From: Malus domestica
Lineage: Eukaryota > Streptophyta > Magnoliopsida > Rosales > Rosaceae
Assembly (NCBI RefSeq): GCF_042453785.1
Contig: NC_091670.1
Coordinates: 3,681,501-3,745,500, forward strand
Length of the DNA: 64,000 bases
Direction of reading: 5' to 3'
Position numbers and translations under genes: made by a program
Notes under the pieces: model-generated
Seen by the model: only the letters and a program-made list of their open reading frames with translations
What the model was told of the DNA's origin: nothing
Database searches by the model: none
Shown: positions 33,105-44,559 of the stretch, piece after piece
How the letters are laid out: each line of letters begins with the position of its first letter
How positions within the stretch are numbered: the stretch's first letter is position 1

Positions 33105-34023
33105 TTAGATACGACGCTGCTTTGGGAGTCTACAACCATTGTGGGGCTTTCTGGTTGTATCTTCAATGTATACAATTGGACTGTGACCCACTCGGGAACT
33201 AGAGAAGCCCTCTTTCCAGCTCATGATAGCTTGCCTTTTCTTCTTAAAATAAGTAAACCCTTTCACCTTCATCACAACTGATTTTAAGCCGAAATTTCTT
33301 GACATGCGTCCAACGTGTTCTGCAGTTGCTTCAGCCGCATACTTAGCCAATTTTGGTCCTCCTTTCATATCTGGTATGGAACCAGCTGAGGCCCCAAGTT
33401 TCTTGTTGCCCTTCGAGTCCGTCACAGTAACAAAGGTATTGTTTTTCATCAGCTTTACGTGGACAATATCAGCATTTTGCTCTATATTATATCGAGGAAA
33501 CTGAGAACCCCAAAAGTTGCTCCTTCCATCCTCCTCCACTACTCCCCTCACAAAGTTGATAGACCTGGAATTCCTCTCTCCATTCTCAGAAGCATTGATA
33601 CCATTTCGAAAATTTTCTTGGTGGCCTGTAAATCCCACAGTATATATTTCAATCATTAGCAAGAAATTACCACTTATGAAGAATTGATTTCCCTTCCCAT
33701 CAAACCTCTTGACTCGCCATTTATCTTAGCAAACTAATTCCACAAGCAACCGTATTCAAAATGCAATTCAAAACCCAAAAAAATTAACTTATCATTATTC
33801 ATAGGCAACAAAAACAGGAACCCAATGTAATCAAATTCACTCATCAATGTAATCAAATTCATGGACGAAATAGAAAAGGAGGAGGCAGGAAGAAGAACTT
33901 GCCTGGCGGCATCCTAGAGTCGGAGAAAGACCTTGAAGTGATGAGCTCGACGTGACCCGGGCATTGGGTTCTAGCCAGCCGGTGAATCAGAGAGGAAGAC
34001 AGTCGAGAAAGAGAAGAATACAT
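33105..34023 (-). CDS. Mitochondrial ribosomal protein S11 (uS11m), two exons
   Basis: This is the small-subunit protein uS11 of the mitochondrial ribosome, which binds 16S-like rRNA near the platform and mRNA exit. Exon 1 is 34023-33903 and exon 2 is 33625-33105; joined they give 213 residues. The N-terminus (MYSSLSRLSSSLIHRLARTQ) is Ser/Arg-rich without acidic residues, a typical mitochondrial presequence. The uS11 domain covers about residues 92-213: ADIVHVKLMKNNTFVTVTDS, GGPKLAKYAAEATAEHVGR and the conserved IEDTTRKPHNGCRLPKQRR end. The intron (33902-33626) starts GCAAGT and ends TTTACAG; only this GC donor keeps the frame. In Arabidopsis the homologous nuclear gene (NFD3) is needed for polar nuclear fusion; the Arabidopsis protein is, as I recall, longer at the N-terminus. 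No break is visible. Confidence 0.92.
33626..33902 (-). other. GC-AG intron of uS11m
   Basis: Exon 1 ends CCAG and the intron opens GCAAGT, a strong U2-type GC donor. The acceptor is TTTACAG at 33632-33626. The next GT downstream would put exon 2 out of frame. Confidence 0.8.
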
Positions 34024-34459
34024 CGCATGTATGATTTCCTGAGGAAATTAAACAAACACTTAATAGGTAATCTGAATAGAAATTGAATAGCATTTCCAAT
34101 TGCCTCAGCTATTGGAGTGTGTGAAAGAGAAACAAGCCACCAACTACAAAGAGGAAATCGAACAAACCCTAAATCGTAAAATTTTGAGAGAAGAAAATCG
34201 AACCCATAAGAAAACCCAATCATTCAAACGAATTGAAACCCAAATAAATTAAAAACCAACAAACCCTAAGGAGAAGCACAAAATCAACGCATGATAATAA
34301 TCTCATTAAACCATCATCGATGTTCATATCCGATACCTACCCACTCAGAACTAAGAGAGAGAGAGAGCGATATCCAAGGGCGACCAGAGAGCTGGCTGGA
34401 GAGCAGGAACGAAAAGACGGAAGGGGCCAACTGAGTGCGAAGAACAACACTGCTGTAGT
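34024..34459. other. Promoter side of uS11m
   Basis: This is the 5' flank of the minus-strand uS11m gene, with an AG-rich tract near 34350. A plus-strand frame (34320-34667) lacks motifs and runs into the duplicated region; it is rejected. Confidence 0.45.
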
Positions 34460-35946
34460 CTTTCCGGCCTTTAAGGATAGTTTATTTATTTACTTTCTGA
34501 CCAACATATTTTTCTTATTTACTTTTCGACCCCAAAACTTTGAAGAATGCTTTACTACTCAAGGATTTGTAGGAGTTCATGCTCAAATTTTTTCGTGTTT
34601 GAATCACAAAGATTTTTACTTATTAGAACCATTTATATTATCAATTTCAAATTCCATATATTCATAATTTTATAAAAAAAAATTCATCAAACTATATATA
34701 TAATACATCCTTAATTCATTCGGATGGAAAATATTCAAACTAATCACAAGCTACTAGCTACAGCATGAAAAGGTAATTTTTCTATAAAAGCAAACTGCTC
34801 ATACATCTTTAGAATCTCACTAACTAGTTGAACCATGCAAGCATGGTGTGCCCTCAAAAGGTCTATCAAAACGCATGCCAACTTATAATTACTCCATCGG
34901 TCCTATCCAACCAGCTCATGGTTTGACGAAAAGGAAAATCAAAACATGCAACAACCAATGACTCAAGTCCTATCCAATTCCTGTTAGTTGTTTCAAATCC
35001 CAGTCTTTGTAACTGGGTTACAGGTGTGAAGAATACATGGGCTCTTGTGCGTTGTTTCTCCCATGACGCCCATTTCTACAATACAGTAAGTGTTTTTAAG
35101 ATTGGGGTGTGCAAATAAGTGTGAAGAATACATGATTTAATTCATATATTATGTTGAAGGTTTGTGAGGTATTTTATAGAAAACTTGGGCGATAAAATTG
35201 ATGGTCGTAGTAAAGTTGGTTTAGCCACATACAACATGTCCATAAGGTTCACATGAAATAACATAGGAAGTTACACATACATATATTAGTTGCAGAAGTT
35301 TCACATGAAATGAGAGGAACTGTTTGTCAGTTTCACATGAAATGAGAGTGGAAATTACATATGCATATATCAGTTACAGAAATTTCAATGTGAAATGAGA
35401 GAGGAATTTAGACAACCATATATCAATTAAAGAAGTTTCACGTGAAAGTTACACATGCATATATCAGTTACAAATTTCAAATATGGTAATTAATCCAAAC
35501 AGATGATATGACAACATATTCCATTTTATGTCATTTATAAGCTTGCCAATTTCTTGTACGAACTGCTAACCCAACACAAAGAACACAAAAATAATAGGTT
35601 TCAAGTCAACCTATTAACGAGTTAGGTCGTTATTGAGTCACCCGTTAATAACCCAATAAGATATCGTTTGTCATATCTATACATTACGTATGACAATTTC
35701 TTATGTCATCCGTTAACCCAACACAAAACAACACGATCCGTTAATGAATCAAGTTGTTATCGGGTCCTAACATTATGAATAACAAGACTTTCTGGTTCAT
35801 TTAAATGAATCAAGGAACTCAGTTTAGATAATATCTTTAACCCGATAATTAAATTAAACCAAAATAATGCGATTTTTTTTTTCTGAACAAACGATATTCT
35901 CTACACTAAGACCAACTTCAACCCTTGGAGTAAAACTCAAATTTTA

Positions 35947-36364
35947 GGGGGGTGTATTCAATTGAGAAATTGAGAAATTTTAATGGATTTATAAATTCAT
36001 GGAGTTTAAGGAAGTTTAATTGATTTGTAGAGATTCCATGAAAAATCTTGATTAAATTCCCTTGAAATCTCAGGGGGAGATGAGAAATTTGTGAATGCTT
36101 AAATTGCACTACGAAATCTCTCAAATTCCCTCAAATTCCTTAACTTTTAAAAATCTTTTAAAATAAATTCCTAATTGAATACATCTAGAATGTTATAAAG
36201 TCCTAATTAAATACACCTGAATTTCTAAGGATTTAATAAACTCTCTTAAAATTTTAATTGAATGCACATGGAATTTTAGATAATCACTTAAAATCCTAAT
36301 TGAATGAATACCCTTAAATTCATTAAAAGAATTAAAATACCTCAAATTCTCAATTAAATACACC
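35947..36364. mobile_element. MITE GGGGTGTATTCAATT, copy 1
   Basis: Starts GGGGGGTGTATTCAATTGAG, ends AATTAAATACACC, and is flanked by TTA (35944-35946, 36365-36367). The interior repeats AATTGAATAC motifs. It is the same family as 41872-42299; a TTA/TAA duplication suggests a Harbinger-type source. Confidence 0.75.
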
Positions 36365-36893
36365 TTAGATTCTAAACATACCCCAACTTGCTCCAACCCT
36401 TGGGTCAAATATGAGTTTTAACCGAAAACTCATTTTTTGGGCAAATTTAGCTCATAATTTCCCCCTGGGTTAGAGGGTTGGCCCACCATCTATTTCTATT
36501 TTTTTTTCGTTTTATATTTATAAATTCATTGAATCCAATTGCTAAGATCTAATATGATCAAATATACTAGTAAAAAAAATCTAATGGTCCAAATTTAATT
36601 TGAACAGCTACAATAATAAAAAAAATTCTTTCATGTGTTTCATATTCTTTCATAGTGTTTCATGAGTTTCACGATGTTGGTTTGGTGATTTTTCAATATT
36701 AATCAGAATCTAAATATTTTTGGGTTTAAATGTTCATAAAATTAAATTATGATAGTCTACATTTTTTTTTTAAATTAGTTACTTTAAGAATCCTAAATTC
36801 ATTTTTAATAATTTCCAACTAAGAACTTAACCTAGAAGGGTTGGAGCAGAAAACATGTTTCTAGGTTAAAACCTAAATTTTATGGGTTAAAAA

Positions 36894-37368
36894 TTAGAGT
36901 AAATTGTAACAATTGTCCCTTAACTTTAACCCAATTGGAGCAATGGTCCCTCAACTAAAAATCCATTACCATTGGTCCTTCAACTCATCAAAATGTGCAA
37001 TACCATTAGTCCCTCAACTCTTATCTAACTGGAGAAATTGTCCCTCAAATTTAACAATTGGAGAAATGGTCCCTCAACTTTAACCCAATTACAGCAATGG
37101 TCCTTCCAACATAACTCATTTTGACAAAATTATGACGAAGTTGACGAAAAGAACTATAGCTACACGTTTTGATCAATTGAGGGACCCCAATTGTAGCAAG
37201 GGTTCTTCCAGCATAACTCATTTTAACAAAATTATGACGAAGTTGACGAAAAAGACCATAGCTATACATTTTGATGAATTGAGGGACCAATGGTAATTGA
37301 TTTTTAGTTAATGGACCATTGCTCCAATTTGATTAAAGTTAAGAGATCATTACTACAATTTACTCTAA
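36894..37368. mobile_element. Foldback element with about 80-bp inverted ends
   Basis: TTAGAGTAAATTGTAACAAT at the left matches in reverse the right end, and the two arms (GGAGCAATGGTCC, CTCAACTAAAAATC, CCATTGGTCC) pair over about 80 bp. Inside, a block with GACAAAATTATGACGAAGTTG occurs twice (near 37111-37155 and 37213-37260). Related copy: 52499-52800. The source is possibly Mutator-like; no target duplication was identified. Confidence 0.7.
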
Positions 37369-37967
37369 AAACTATAGGTTTTAACCCAATGATTGGAGAT
37401 GGTCTAAGGGGGTAGGGAAGTGGGCTAAACCAATGAGTTAGCAATAAGGTACTTCAAATTTGCCTTTGGCGAGAATCGAACTTAAGACCTCTCACTTATC
37501 AATGAGAAGGAACACCACTAGTAGTACTAAGTGGCAAATAATGCGATATTAACCACGTTAAATGTTCCAATCTCCTGTGCAAAGCTTTCACTACCAAAAA
37601 GCCATTTTCAAACGAAATTTATTCGTCGAACAAAATAAGGTTTAGTCGTCTACTTTTCTGGCCGACGGAAATTTGTCGGACAAATTTTGTTTCTTAGCCG
37701 AAAAATGAAAATAAAAATACAATGACAAGGTTTCACAAAACGCGTGTGTGATAGTCCCTACTCCAAGGAACCCTAGAAATTTTGAGTGTGTTACTATTTA
37801 CCATTTACATTGTTGTAATCTATCTATGTTCTTAATGTAAGCAAATAATTTGCATTTGGGTACTACAAACTTTATAGCTTCTTGCAGTAAAGGAATCATT
37901 CCTGCTTACAGCTAACAAATCAATCATCCTTAACTGTAAATCACAAACTAACACGAACCATTGGAAT

Positions 37968-38238
37968 CTACAAAACATTGTCCGTCTCATGTAGCACGAA
38001 ATCAACATTGTGAACATAACCTTCCTCTCTCATTTTCGACTCTAATTTTCCCAGCAATCCATAAATCTGATCAGAATCATCTATCTCCGGCAACAAAACC
38101 ACGGATATCACTCCTCGCCTCAATCACCCTCTGCGGGCATCATCTTTAGCCCCTTCTCCTTTATCAAAGTTCTAAGATTTGTCATATTTTCCCATGTATT
38201 GTTCATGGCGTATATATTTGAGAGCAAAATGTAACACC
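37968..38238 (-). pseudogene. PPR protein relic, E/E+ C-terminus (unit A)
   Basis: The minus strand reads ILLSNIYAMNNTWENMTNLR, then IKEKGLKM, and after frameshifts RGFVAGDR and DSDQIYGLLGKLESKMREEG ... HETDNVL with TAG at 37968. These are the E and E+ regions of a PLS-type pentatricopeptide repeat protein (organelle RNA editing factors). The rest of the gene is absent. Confidence 0.75.
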
Positions 38239-40003
38239 CTGCATAAAATGAAAGCTTTAGGAGCTTAAAACTAAATTGGAGTTCGAAGGGTAAAGTCATA
38301 CATGATCCAAATTTGAGTAAGAACTAGGCTGTTAGAACTGAAGACAGCATGAGGTTGTAGATTTCAGGGGAAACTGGACTGGACAATAAGCACGCCACTC
38401 CTTTTAATCAGCAGTACGAGTTGCACATCAGTAGTACTCCCAATACAGGTCACGGCAGAGTTATCAGTCTTTCCAGGTCATCAAAGTTGAGTTGAAAACG
38501 GAACATAATTGGCTGGATTCAAGCAGCCTTCGTCTTTTTTTCTTCACTCGTCTTCTCTAACGCAGCAGAAGAGCGAGGCACTCCCACGGCTCCATCTTTC
38601 TGCTGCAGACTGAGTGTCGAGACGAGTGCGTGCATTTCTTTCCGCCTTCAAGGATAGTTTATTTATTTACTTTCTAACCAACATCTTTTTCTTATTCTGT
38701 TCGACCCCAAAACTTTGAAGAATGTTTTACTACTCAAAGAGTTGTAGGAGTTCTTACTCAAAACTCTTCATGTTCGAATGACAAAGATTTTTACTTATTA
38801 GAACCTTTCATGTTATGAATCACTTAAGTAAACTCTTTCAAAATCCATATATTCATAATAATATAAAAATTCATCAAACTCTATATAGAAGCAAATTGCT
38901 CATACTGTCATACATTTTTAGAATCACATTAACTAGTTGAACCATGCAAGCATGGTCTGCCGCTCAAAATGTCTACCAAAACGCAGGCCAACTTATATTT
39001 ACTCCACCGGTCCACCCTCGCACATATCACACATCAATCTGGACACAGAAAAAACTTCTAGATCGGTGAGGCTTGTGCAATGATTGACTCGCCAAGTTGT
39101 TCGCATATATAAGAGTAGCCAGATGCTCAGAGTCCTCTATAAAGGTGCAGTGAGAGACATTCAGCACTTCCAAATCCTCAATTCCACTCAATATACAATC
39201 AAAGTTTTCAAAAAGCTTGTTCACGAGAAAACTTTGATTTATATATTGCATGGAATTGAGGATTAGGAAGTGCTAAATGTCTCTCAATGTCGAAAGAACA
39301 AGCTTTTTGAGGCCGAGGGTTCTTTCAGCAGCATCACGAGGCTCTCTTGTGCGTCGTTTCTCCCATGACACCCATTTCTACAATATAGTAAGTGTTTTTA
39401 AGATTGAGGTGCGCAAAAAGTGTGAAGAATACATGATTTACTTCGTATATTATGTTGAAGGTTTATGAGGTATTTTATAGAAAACTTGGGCGATAAAATT
39501 GATGGTCGGAGTAAAGTTGGTTTAGCCACATACAAAATGTTCATAAGTTTCACATGAAATGAGAGAAAGTGTTTGTGAGTTTCACGTGAAATGAGAGTGG
39601 AAATTACATATGCATATATCAGTTACAGAAGTTTCAACGTGAAATGAAAGAGAAATTTACAAATCCATATATCAGCTAAAAAAGTTTCACGTGAAAGATA
39701 CACATGCATAAATCAGTTACAAACTTCAAATATGGTAATTAATCCAAACAGATGATATGACAACATATTCCATTTTATGTCAATTATACAGCTGGAATTT
39801 CTTGCACGACTCGTCAATTCAACACGAAAATAACAAGTTTCAAACTAACCTATTAACGAGTTGGGTTGTTATCGAGTCACCATTTTAAGAATCCGATAAG
39901 ATATCGTTGGCCATATCGATACATTACGTATGACAATATCTTATATGACTCGTTCACCTGACACCAAACGACACGATCTGTTAACGAATCAGGTGATTAT
40001 TGG

Positions 40004-40474
40004 CATGGCCGGCCCTGAGTATTTAGGGGGCCTGTGCAAAACTTAGATGGAGGCCCTTCCTTTTTTTAATGTTATATTTCTTTATTATTTTTGTTCCTCA
40101 ATTTTATTATCTATAAAATTAAAATATTATAAGTTCTTGCAACAAAAATAAGTTGTTAGATTGGCCAGTTTTTTTCCTTACCTTCAAAGGTCCTGAGTTC
40201 GATGCTCGTTAGATGTGTCTTTGTTATCTTCTTTTTAAGTTTATAAATTTGCAAAAGCTAAAAATAGTAAAGCAATATCCCAAGGATTTGAACCCAGCCC
40301 AGAGGCAATATGGTAGAAGAGCTAAACCACTAGCACTAGGACCACAAATGGTATTATCTTTTGCATCTAACCTATTTTATATGCATTTGTATGCATGTAA
40401 TGAAAGTTTGGAGCCCTTCCGAATCGGGGGCTTTGTGCGGTGGCATCTTTTGCACACCCTCAGGGCCAGCTCTG
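40004..40474. mobile_element. hAT-like non-autonomous element
   Basis: Starts CATGGCCGGCCCTGAG, ends CTCAGGGCCAGCTCTG (inverted ends). It is flanked by ATTATTGG and GTTATCGG, an imperfect 8-bp duplication as in hAT elements. Unit A has the uninterrupted TTGTTATCGGGTC at the same place. No transposase is present. Confidence 0.75.
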
Positions 40475-41063
40475 GTTATCGGGTCATTTACATTATCAAT
40501 AACAAGACTTTCTGGTTCTTTTAAATGAATCAAGGAACTCAGTTTAGATAATAGCTTTAACCCGATAATTAAATTAAACGAACATAATGTGGTATTAACC
40601 ATGTTAAATGTTCCTTTATCCTGTACAAAGCTTTCTCTACAAAAAAAAAATAATAAATAAAATTAAAAATTAAAAATTAAAAAAATTAAAAAAAAATAAA
40701 AAAACCCCTTTTCAACGAAATTTCTGTGTTGAGCAAAATAAGGTTCCGTTGTCTACTTTTTGGCCAACGGAAAATTTGTTGGGCAAATTTTGTTTCTTAG
40801 CCAAAAAATGAAAACAAAAATACAGTGACAAGGTTTCACAACGCATGTGTGACAATCCCTACTCTGACGCACCCTAGAAATTTTTATACTATTTACCATT
40901 TACATTGTTGTGATCTATTTGTGTTCTTAATGTAAGCAGATAATTTGCATTTGGGTACGACAAACTTTATAGCTTCTTGCAGTAACGGAATCATTCCTCA
41001 TTACAACTAACAAATCAATCATCCTTTAACTGTAAATCACAAACTAGCACGGCACATTGAAAT

Positions 41064-41335
41064 CTACAAAGCATCGTCCGTCCGTCTCATGTAGCACGAA
41101 ATCAACATTGTGAACATAACCTTCCTCGACCTTAATTTTCCCAGCAATCCGTAAATCTGATCAGAATCATCTATCTCCGGCAACAACACTACGGATGTCA
41201 CTCCCCGCCTCGATCACGCTCTGCGCGAGCATCGTATTTAAACCCTTCTCCTTTATCGAAGTTCTAAGATTTATCATATTTTCCCATTTATTGTTCATGG
41301 CGTATACGTATTTTAGAGCAAAATGTAACACTCTG
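41064..41335 (-). pseudogene. PPR protein relic, E/E+ C-terminus (unit B)
   Basis: This is the duplicate of the relic at 37968-38238, with its stop at 41064-41066 and further damage. It shows that the relic was already present before the duplication. Confidence 0.7.
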
Positions 41336-41871
41336 CATGAACTGAAAGTTTTAGGAGCTTGAAATTAAGTTGGAGTTGGAACGGTAAAGTAAAACATGAT
41401 CCAAAGTTTGAGTAAGAACTAGGCTGTTAGAACTGAACTAGATAGCATGAGGTTGTAAATTTCAGCTGAAACTGGACTGGACAAGAAGCACGCCACTCCT
41501 TTTAATCAGCAGTACGAGTTGTACATCAGTAGTATGCCCAATAACAGTCACGGCGGAGTTGTCAGTCTTTCCAGTTCACCAAAATTGAGTTGAAAACGGA
41601 ACATAATTGGCTGGATTCAAGTAGCCTTCTTTTTTTCTTCACTCGTCTTCTCTTACGCAGCAGAAGAGCGAGGCACTCCCACGGCTCCATTCTTCGGATC
41701 ATCAGCATCACCAGACATTGTGAGCTTCCCACAACTTTTACTTTTTTCTGGGTTTGTTCTTTTAATTACAAGCGATATTACTAATCTAAGTTAAGAGAGC
41801 AAGAGGGTTTGAGCCCAAAACACAATGTTGCTCCTCATTATCAGAATTTTTTCTTTCTACGTTTTTGCTAA

Positions 41872-42299
41872 GGAGGGTGTATTCAATTGAGAATTTGAGA
41901 GATTTTAATGGATTTATAAATCCATGGATTTTTATGGAGTTTAATTGATTTGTAGAGATTCTATGTAAAATTTTGATTTAATTCCCTCGAAATCTCTTGG
42001 GGAGAGGTGAGATTTGTGGATGCTCAAAATACACTACTAAATCTCTCCAATTCCCTCTAATTCCTCAACTTTCTCAAATTCTTTAAAATCAAATTCCAAT
42101 TAAATACACATGGAATGTTATAAACTTCTTTAAAATTCTAATTGAATACACCCGGATTTCTAAGGATTTTCATAAACTATCTTAAAATCCTGATTGAATA
42201 CACATTGAATTTCAGAGAATAACTTAAATTCCTGATTGAATACCCCTAGATTCATTAAAAGAATTAAAATCCCTCAAAATCCTAATTGAATACACCCCC
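41872..42299. mobile_element. MITE GGGGTGTATTCAATT, copy 2
   Basis: Starts GGAGGGTGTATTCAATTGAG, ends TAATTGAATACACCCCC, and is flanked by TAA (41869-41871, 42300-42302). It is about 428 bp and similar throughout to 35947-36364. Confidence 0.78.
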
Positions 42300-42512
42300 T
42301 AAGTTTGTATTCCTTTTGGATGTGCATTGGTTTGACTGAGTGTACTGTGTCTGTATTGCAATTGCAGCAAGCAATTTAAAATTTGAAATCAATGATCGAC
42401 TCTTTTGCACAGGACATCGAAAACAATATCTTATTTAGATTACCCGTTACATATTTGATAAGATGCACCTCTGTGTGAAGGACATGGAAATAAATTATCA
42501 AAAACCCCAGCT

Positions 42513-43138
42513 TCATTCGCGCCCGCCGGAACTATCAATTTTAATAGCAACTGCCTCAACTGCCGCCTCAACCATGCTCTGCCCTGACATCGCCTTTAAC
42601 CCCTTCTCCTTTATCAAATTTCTGAGATTTGCCATATTTTCCCAATTATTGTCAATGGCGTATATATTCGAGAGCAAAATGTAATGCCCCTCATGTTTGG
42701 GATCTAACCGGATAAGATTCTTCGCTGCAACCTCTCCAAGCTTTGCTTTGTTATGGATCCGGCAAGCACCAAGCAAGGCTCCCCAAACATTGGGCGCAGC
42801 AGGATTTGGCAAGCGCTCAACAATTTCCAAGGCCTTTTCCAGCTCTCCTGCCCGGCCAAAAAGATCAACAAGTATCCCGTAGTGCTTAGGTCCGGGCTTC
42901 AGTTAGTATTCGTGCAACATCATGTTGAATATCTCGATACCAAACCCGAATTGCTACAGGCAGAATAAATCAAGAGAAATGCTACATCATCAGGCTTGAC
43001 AGCTGAGTGCTTAACCATCCGATCAAATACTTTTAAAGCTTCTCCTCCTTGTCCATTAACTCCAAATCCTGCAATCATCGAGCTCCAGATAAAAACATCC
43101 CTGTCCCTCATCCCTTCAAATAATGTTGAAGTGGATGG
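42513..43138 (-). pseudogene. PPR protein gene fragment, broken
   Basis: Read from 43138 down: LFEGMRDRDVFIWSSMIAGF and GEALKVFDRMVKHSAVKPDD (one PPR), LLIYSACSNSGLV, a small deletion with frameshift, IEIFNMMLHEY, a stop, LKPGPKHYGILVDLFGRAGE, and LPNPAAPNVWGALLGACRIH, PKHEGHYILLSNIYAID. This is the last PPRs and E domain of a PLS-class protein. Such proteins direct RNA editing or processing in chloroplast or mitochondrion. The end (GQSMVEAAVEAVAIKIDSSG) departs from the family. The 5' side is cut off by Copia DNA at about 43139. Confidence 0.85.
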
Positions 43139-43440
43139 CACACTTCATCAAAGAGAAGTTGGAGGCTGGCTTAATTTGTATACCAGTTGTTAAATCTGAA
43201 GATCAATTGGCGCATGTCTTCTAAAAGCTGTACGTAGCAGAGTTTACCATAGCTCGCTTGACAAGTTAGGCATGATGATATCTATGCACCAAATTGAATG
43301 AGAGTGTAACTTGAGCATTAGCAGCCCAGCCCAATTGTATTTCCTAGTTAACTTTGTATTAGGGTTTCTTAGATTGTATAATTACCATGTGTAGTCTCTT
43401 GTAAATTAGAATATTATAAACATATCTGTTGGTTCCTGAA
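43139..43440 (+). mobile_element. Copia 3' fragment: RNase H end and partial LTR
   Basis: From 43141 the plus strand reads HFIKEKLEAGLICIPVVKSE, then DQLAHVF and a stop, the C-terminal RNase H region of a Copia polyprotein. After GAGAGTGTAAC an LTR-like stretch follows (TAGGGTTTCTTAGATTG, CTTGTAAATTAGAATATT). It is degenerate and truncated on both sides. Confidence 0.7.
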
Positions 43441-43979
43441 GTATAATAGAAATGTAAGTTTGGCCATTAAATAAAAATTTATGAATTTTATAAAATGTAG
43501 AGCATTTGCATAAGAGTTCACGTCGAAATCAAACAAGTGAAACGCAAGTTACATGCTTAGTTTTTTATGACAGAAAGCTACAATTGCGTGATACTCCAAC
43601 GACCAATGATCTAATCTATTCACGTTATAATCGATGATTAGTTTTTGATAGGTGGTTGAATTCAGCTCATCAATTAATCACATGGATCAATGAATTTGTT
43701 CGAATCTATTTCAATTTGCAAATATCTACTCATGATGAACAAGGCATCTCTTTTGAATAATTGACATTCCTACTATCAGGCGTGACGGAGTGTTAATCGA
43801 AAAAAAATTTGGGGGCGTCTAGAGAGTATTGAAAACCACATACTTAGAAGAAACCAAGCACTCAGTTGAAATAGTTTTTCTCGTGCAAGAATTCAATACT
43901 GAATACTTAGACACTGGAGGTTCACCTAATGTTCAAATAATTGGAATTTGGGGTTTGGGGGTAGAGCTGATGGGCTCAA
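43441..43979. other. Intergenic, no gene recognised
   Basis: Nothing convincing. A 115-aa plus frame from 43829 runs into the LTR-like sequence and has no motif. Confidence 0.45.
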
Positions 43980-44534
43980 CAACTCCGATCGGATTGAGTA
44001 GCTCAAACGAACCAGCGATGCCATCACATCATGCTATACCGCTGAAAGGTAGGCACGATTCTTTTTTAGGCAAGACACGGAAACTTGATCTGATTGTGGA
44101 TCAGACGAGTTTTCTATTTTCTTGGAGATTCCTACAATTTAATGATTGGCGTGCTCCGCAAGTAACACACTCCTAAAAGGAAACAATATCTAATCCTAGA
44201 CATCATGTTTGATTCTCTTGCTTTACCACGAATTTCGTATCATAAAAGGTCTCTCGCAGCTAGTGTAAATATCCTCATCTAGGGCATAACTCTGGTAATG
44301 CAATTCACTTGCATAACGCATATTACACAATCCAGGCATGCTCTTTGGTTATTCTCTAGCCTATACTTGCAGGTAGCCGGAGTCTTAATATTGCTTACTA
44401 ACTTGACCATCGGAGAACCTCTGGCTAGTACCCCATTGGTACCCGAGGTCTGACTATGGGTGTTGCTTTCTTACAGGTAGCCGGACTTGTGTAGCTCTTT
44501 CCGCCTGAGGCGGTGTACGAATTTGGTTCCAACA
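43980..44534 (+). mobile_element. LTR fragment of a Gypsy-type element
   Basis: The right part looks like LTR R/U5 (GTACCCGAGGTCTGACTATG, GTAGCTCTTTCCGCCTGAGG) and ends GGTTCCAACA, directly before ATTGGTGCTTTCATTGAGAG. The left border is not fixed and the interior after the primer site soon fades, so this is a truncated 5' end. Confidence 0.6.
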
Positions 44535-44535
44535 A

Positions 44536-44554
44536 TTGGTGCTTTCATTGAGAG
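44536..44554 (+). promoter_or_regulatory. Primer binding site like that of Gypsy-1
   Basis: TTGGTGCTTTCATTGAGAG is identical to the sequence after the Gypsy-1 LTR at 24293-24311, although the LTRs differ. Confidence 0.55.
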
Positions 44555-44559
44555 AAGAA

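Larger units (their letters stand above)
35910..37404. mobile_element. TIR element (PIF/Harbinger-like) inside the SINE
   Basis: The ends GACCAACTTCAACCCTTGG and, inverted, GACCATCTCCAATCATTGG are flanked by TAA on both sides (35907-35909, 37405-37407). A 3-bp TAA duplication fits the PIF/Harbinger group, though no transposase is present. It carries two further elements. Confidence 0.65.
35874..37535 (-). mobile_element. tRNA-derived SINE split by nested DNA elements
   Basis: AAATAATGCGAT is duplicated at 35862-35873 and 37536-37547. Read on the minus strand, the SINE starts GCCACTTAGTACTACTAGTG. It has a box B-like GTTCGATTCTC near 37470 and ends TTAGTGTAGAGAATATCGTT with an A tail at 35874-35883. 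Between 37405 and 35909 it is interrupted by a TIR element. Unit B of the duplication shows the empty site near 40586. Other copies lie at 47613-47780 and 223-311. Confidence 0.85.
34460..38600. repeat. Segmental duplication 1, unit A
   Basis: Unit A matches unit B (38638-41690) in order and orientation from TTTCCG-CCTT...AAGGATAGTTTATTTATTTAC to GCAGAAGAGCGAGGCACTCC. The units adjoin, so this is a tandem duplication. Unit A is longer because of a SINE with nested insertions (35874-37535) that unit B lacks. It contains long non-coding stretches and, on the minus strand, a PPR relic. Identity looks like roughly 90% by eye. Confidence 0.85.
38638..41690. repeat. Segmental duplication 1, unit B
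   Basis: This is the second tandem unit. It lacks the SINE nest of unit A but carries a 471-bp hAT-like element (40004-40474) absent from unit A at about 35757. It ends in the same GCAGAAGAGCGAGGCACTCC block as unit A. Confidence 0.85.
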
